From Pseudomonas californiensis (GTDB taxonomy: Bacteria; Pseudomonadota; Gammaproteobacteria; Pseudomonadales; Pseudomonadaceae): a stretch of DNA of 64,000 bases. Positions 60,916 to 64,000 of the stretch are shown here, piece after piece. The notes below the pieces were generated by a model, which saw only the letters and a program-made list of their open reading frames with translations, did no database searches and was not told where the DNA came from. A program made the position numbers and the translations under genes. The number at the start of each line of letters is the position of its first letter. The stretch's first letter is position 1. The DNA lies in assembly GCF_021147775.1 (NCBI RefSeq), contig NZ_JAGTPK010000008.1, forward strand, positions 124,001-188,000, written 5' to 3'.

Positions 60916-61734
60916 ATGCCCATTGCTCTCATTACAGGCTGTTCCAGCGGGATCGGCCGTGCGCTGGCCGACGCGTTCAAGGCCACCGGCTACGAAGTGT
61001 GGGCCACCGCCCGCAAGGCAGATGACGTTGCAACACTCAGCGCAGCCGGGTTCATCGCCGTGCAACTGGATGTCAACGACGCCATGGCGCTGGAACAACT
61101 GGCCGCCGGGCTTGAGCACAGCGGGCTGGATGTATTGATCAACAACGCGGGGTACGGCGCCATGGGTCCGCTGCTGGATGGCGGCGTCGAAGCTTTGCAG
61201 CGGCAGTTTGAAACCAATGTGTTTTCAATCGTTGGCGTCACCCGGGCGTTGTTTCCGGCGCTGCGACGCAACAAAGGCCTGGTGGTGAATATTGGCAGCG
61301 TGTCGGGGGTGCTGGTCACACCGTTTGCCGGGGCTTACTGCGCATCGAAAGCCGCTGTGCATGCGCTGAGTGATGCGCTTCGTCTGGAGCTGGCACCCTT
61401 TGGTGTGCAGGTCATGGAGGTGCAGCCGGGTGCTATCGCGACCAGTTTTGCAAAAAACGCCAGTCACGAAGCCGAACAGTTGATCAGCGAGCAATCGCTC
61501 TGGTGGCCGATCCGCGAAAGCATTCGTGCCCGCGCCAAGGCATCTCAGGACAACCCGACCTCCGCCACCGACTTCGCGGGCGACTTGCTCAAGGCCGTCC
61601 AGCAAGCCAACCCTCCCCGCCTGCTGCGCCTGGGCAACGGCTCGCGGATTCTTCCGATGATGGCCTGGTTGTTGCCCAAGGGGCTGCTTGAGAACGGCTT
61701 GCGCAAGCGCTTCGGGCTGAATACCGCGTTATAA
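60916..61734 (+). CDS. Short-chain dehydrogenase/reductase
   Basis: This 272-residue NAD(P)-dependent oxidoreductase has the classical SDR fold: TGCSSGIG cofactor loop (7-14), NNAGYG, the catalytic Ser region NIGSVSGVLVTPF and YCASK with the active Tyr and Lys. The substrate is unknown. The ATG at 60916 gives MPIALITGCSS after AAGGACTCCTAC. It lies 17 nt after the interrupted gene and is probably co-transcribed with it. Confidence 0.93.
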   Translation: MPIALITGCSSGIGRALADAFKATGYEVWATARKADDVATLSAAGFIAVQLDVNDAMALEQLAAGLEHSGLDVLINNAGYGAMGPLLDGGVEALQRQFETNVFSIVGVTRALFPALRRNKGLVVNIGSVSGVLVTPFAGAYCASKAAVHALSDALRLELAPFGVQVMEVQPGAIATSFAKNASHEAEQLISEQSLWWPIRESIRARAKASQDNPTSATDFAGDLLKAVQQANPPRLLRLGNGSRILPMMAWLLPKGLLENGLRKRFGLNTAL

Positions 61735-61770
61735 GAATCAGACATCCCTGCGGGCCGCACACAGTCCTCT

Positions 61771-62634
61771 TCAACCCCTGGTCAGCGGGTTGACGATTAC
61801 CGTGCAGGTCATGCCGGCGGCCAGCAAAACGTCCTCCGGCACCTGGTCCAGATGAATGCGCACCGGAACTCGTTGCGCCAGGCGCACCCAGTTGAACGTC
61901 GGATTGACGTCGGCGATCAATTCCCGGCTTTCAGGATTGTCCCGGTCATAAATGCCGCGGGCGATACTTTCAACGTGTCCCTTGAGGACCTGGCCGCTCA
62001 TCAGTTGCATATCGGCAGGGTCACCGATGCTCAGATGGGGCAACTTGGTTTCTTCGAAGAAGCCATACACCCAGAACGAATTCATGTCGACGACGGCCAT
62101 TTTAGCCTCCCCCAGACGTGCGTAGTCACCACGGTGCACGTTCAGGTTGGTGACATAACCATCCACGGCGGCGAGCACGCGGGTGCGTGACAGGTCAAGT
62201 TCGGCAGCCTCGAGTTGCGCCTGCGCCAGTTGATAATCGGCCAGCGCGGAAGAAGCAATGGTGCTTGCGTCGTCACGGTTTTCCGCTGAAATCACCTGCT
62301 CGTCCATGTCGGCACGGCGTCTGGCGTTCAGTTTGCGCATTTCCCAGGTAGCCTTGCGCGAGGCCAGCAGCGCCTGCGCCTGTTTGACGGCAATGACGTA
62401 ATGCTCAGGATCAATCTGCATCAACAGATCGCCCTGTTTCACCCGCTGGTTGTCATGCACCGGCACGGCAACCACCGTGCCGGACACATCAGCAGCCACA
62501 TTGATGATGTCGGCGCGAACCCGCCCGTCACGGGTCCAAGGCGTGTCCATGTAATGAACCCACAAGGTACGACCGATCCACAGGGCAATGGCCAGAACCA
62601 ACAGCGTAGCGATCAGACTGAAAAGCTTTTTCAT
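61771..62634 (-). CDS. HlyD-family periplasmic adaptor (AaeA/EmrA-like)
   Basis: This 287-residue membrane-fusion protein has an N-terminal membrane helix (about 5-22), then a biotinyl-lipoyl-like domain (VAADVSGTVVAVPVHDNQRVKQGD), a helical hairpin and a beta-barrel domain. It pairs with the FUSC-type pump encoded upstream to move small, probably aromatic acid, compounds outward. The gene order FUSC-DUF1656-HlyD is standard for this efflux type. It is 22 nt after the DUF1656 gene. Confidence 0.92.
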   Translation of the reverse strand: MKKLFSLIATLLVLAIALWIGRTLWVHYMDTPWTRDGRVRADIINVAADVSGTVVAVPVHDNQRVKQGDLLMQIDPEHYVIAVKQAQALLASRKATWEMRKLNARRRADMDEQVISAENRDDASTIASSALADYQLAQAQLEAAELDLSRTRVLAAVDGYVTNLNVHRGDYARLGEAKMAVVDMNSFWVYGFFEETKLPHLSIGDPADMQLMSGQVLKGHVESIARGIYDRDNPESRELIADVNPTFNWVRLAQRVPVRIHLDQVPEDVLLAAGMTCTVIVNPLTRG

Positions 62635-62656
62635 CCAGAGGTTCTCGAACCAGACT

Positions 62657-62857
62657 TCAACGATAAAGAGGCAGCGCCAGCGCGCCGAAAATGCAGACGA
62701 ACAGACTCAGACGCAGCAGCGCCGGATGCCAGAAATGGCGGTACAGGTCGAACCCGGCCAAGGTGCGATCCAGAGCCCAGGCCAGCGCAGTGGCAACCAC
62801 AAACACCAGGGTCAGCGTCGGCATGTAAAGACCGTGGAAAGCGATTTCACGCGGCAT
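62657..62857 (-). CDS. DUF1656 small membrane protein
   Basis: This 66-residue inner-membrane protein has two hydrophobic helices and the family start MPREIAFHGLYMPTL. It is the small middle component (AaeX-like) of FUSC/HlyD efflux operons; its role is unknown. The ATG at 62857 overlaps the FUSC stop by 11 nt. An in-frame ATG at 63013 would extend into FUSC and is rejected. Confidence 0.9.
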   Translation of the reverse strand: MPREIAFHGLYMPTLTLVFVVATALAWALDRTLAGFDLYRHFWHPALLRLSLFVCIFGALALPLYR

Positions 62858-64000
62858 GGGTAATTCCTGAAGGCCCTGGGTCCCGGCCATAGGCCAGCAA
62901 AGGCGATTGCGGGTCCAGTAATGAGGTGCGGATGAAGTGCAGGTAGCTTCTGACCCGGCGCAACACAGAGGTATCAAAGTGCGACGCGAAGGGCTCATCG
63001 GCCTCCTGTGCACGGTTGATCGCGTGATCCACCGCCAACAGGCAGCGTTGCAGGTTGTAAACGTCGGGCTGGATAAACAGGCGAACCAGCGCGCGGCCCA
63101 TCACACGTAACGCGATGCGCCAGGGTTGGTAGGCCGCGTAGCTGGGGTGCACCGGCAGCATGGCCTGCTCGTGACGCAGTTCGATGATCGCGTGACCTGT
63201 TTCGAGCACCACAAACATCCAGCGCAACAGCTCGCGCTGCACCAGCGGTTTGGCGACAGCCAGGCCGTATGCCTGATGCATAAGGTCGCGGGTCTGGCTT
63301 TCGAAACGTGAACCCAGCCGGTTCAACGGCGCACTGATTGCAAACACCACTTGCTGACGCAAAGCCTGCTCAAGGCGCTGCCACATCCAGCGGCTGTTGG
63401 GCGGCAGGATGACTGCGCCCGCCGCTGCGCAAAACAGCATGCCAATGATCATCGCGATGTAGTCGTTGATAAAGGTATAGGGGTCATACAGCGTGAGGTT
63501 ATCCGGCACCGAGCCGATGCTGAAGAAAATCAGCAGGCCCAGCCCGTAGCCAGACCATTGCGGGCGTGAGCCGAGAAAGGCGCCGAACATGAAGACCGGC
63601 GCCAGCAGCACGCACAGCAGGGGGAAACCGTCGATGTACGGGAACAGAAAGAAGGTTTCGACAAACCCCAGGACCGCACCCAGCAGCGTGCCGCAGGCCA
63701 TCCGAAAGGACAGGCGTGTCGGGTTGTCGGTTGTCGAGGACAGCGCGACCGTCGCTGCCGAGGCCAGGGTCATGAACGCGCCACTGGGCCAGGCGGTCAG
63801 CACCCAGTAAGCGCTCATCAGGGCCACGACGCAGGCAGCACGAGCGCCTGCGGCCAGCGCTGTCATCCAGTGGGTCCGCGACTCGAACCCAGGGTCCCAC
63901 TGCTCACGGACATGGTTGTGGTCTGCCAGCGATGCGTGGGTCCGGGCGTAGTTGAGCATGTCGTCGACCAGGCGATACAGCAGCTCGAACGCGGTGTGAA
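62847..64000 (-). CDS. FUSC family efflux pump (C-terminal part)
   Basis: The frame stays open to the window edge, so this is the 3' part (384 codons) of a larger gene; whole family members have about 650-730 residues. The visible part contains the second FUSC membrane domain: ACVVALMSAYWVLTAWPSGAFMTLASAATVALSSTTDNPTR, with further helices to about codon 200, and a cytoplasmic helical C-terminal region. It exports aromatic acids or fusaric-acid-like compounds in characterised members. It begins the operon with DUF1656 and HlyD genes. Confidence 0.92.
   Translation of the reverse strand, partial: HTAFELLYRLVDDMLNYARTHASLADHNHVREQWDPGFESRTHWMTALAAGARAACVVALMSAYWVLTAWPSGAFMTLASAATVALSSTTDNPTRLSFRMACGTLLGAVLGFVETFFLFPYIDGFPLLCVLLAPVFMFGAFLGSRPQWSGYGLGLLIFFSIGSVPDNLTLYDPYTFINDYIAMIIGMLFCAAAGAVILPPNSRWMWQRLEQALRQQVVFAISAPLNRLGSRFESQTRDLMHQAYGLAVAKPLVQRELLRWMFVVLETGHAIIELRHEQAMLPVHPSYAAYQPWRIALRVMGRALVRLFIQPDVYNLQRCLLAVDHAINRAQEADEPFASHFDTSVLRRVRSYLHFIRTSLLDPQSPLLAYGRDPGPSGITHAA

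Noticed and set aside
62858..63013. Longer DUF1656 start inside the FUSC gene
   Set aside because: MPREIAFHGLY at 62857 is the normal family N terminus.

Overview
The window is a chromosomal stretch of a fluorescent Pseudomonas, most likely the Pseudomonas syringae species complex. This rests on coding style (about 60% GC, closely packed genes), on the gene order lptG-lptF-pepA-holC-valS-rlmF-hupN-ndpA, on a complete twelve-gene alginate operon (algD to algA), and on accessory genes typical of plant-associated pseudomonads (two RHS-core proteins and a PI-PLC-like protein). The species assignment is inference. I saw no tRNA, rRNA, CRISPR array, integrase or insertion sequence.

Layout. 1-2165: tail of an upstream gene, then a response regulator with PAS, GGDEF and EAL domains. 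2490-6942: glycine cleavage genes gcvH-gcvP-gcvT. 7336-8129: cold-shock protein and an RDD membrane protein. 8213-10388 (minus): lptG/lptF of the LPS exporter. 10728-13187: pepA, holC and a conserved hypothetical. 13235-14344 (minus): a short RHS-core protein with an F-box-like motif in its variable tail. 14526-20672: valS, rlmF, hupN (minus), ndpA and a membrane-anchored glutaredoxin. 20687-23898 (minus): GST-like protein, GIY-YIG protein, NTF2-like protein and an MFS transporter. 24069-28235 (minus): the aapJQMP amino-acid ABC transporter. 28719-30977: an esterase and rhlB. 31103-32846 (minus): a CsgG-like/DUF4810/DUF799 lipoprotein operon. 33002-34177 (minus): moaC-moaD-moaE. 34442-37309 (minus): a PIN-PhoH protein and a degenerate polysaccharide deacetylase. 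37545-38327: yaaA. 38328-39152: the algD control region, with an AlgU-type promoter and a leader of about 470 nt. 39153-55520: algD-alg8-alg44-algK-algE-algG-algX-algL-algI-algJ-algF-algA, ending in a strong terminator. 55632-60287: an accessory pair, a 926-residue RHS protein with a zincin-like tip (minus) and a divergent PI-PLC-like gene (plus). 60434-61734: a small membrane-protein gene broken by an amber codon, and an SDR. 61771-64000 (minus): HlyD-DUF1656-FUSC efflux genes, with FUSC running off the window.

How the genes work together. The alginate operon covers precursor synthesis (AlgA, AlgD), c-di-GMP-controlled polymerisation (Alg8, Alg44), periplasmic acetylation, epimerisation and trimming (AlgI, AlgJ, AlgF, AlgX, AlgG, AlgL) and export (AlgK, AlgE). 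Published active-site numbering for AlgD (C268), AlgG (H319), AlgX (D174/H176/S269), AlgJ (D190/H192/S288) and Alg44 (R17/R21/D44) falls exactly on the chosen starts. The most novel content is accessory: an RHS-core/F-box-like protein, an RHS/Asp-zincin-like protein and a PI-PLC-like protein with a duplicated C-terminal module. None has a recognisable immunity gene beside it, which fits host-directed effectors better than interbacterial toxins. That reading is inference.
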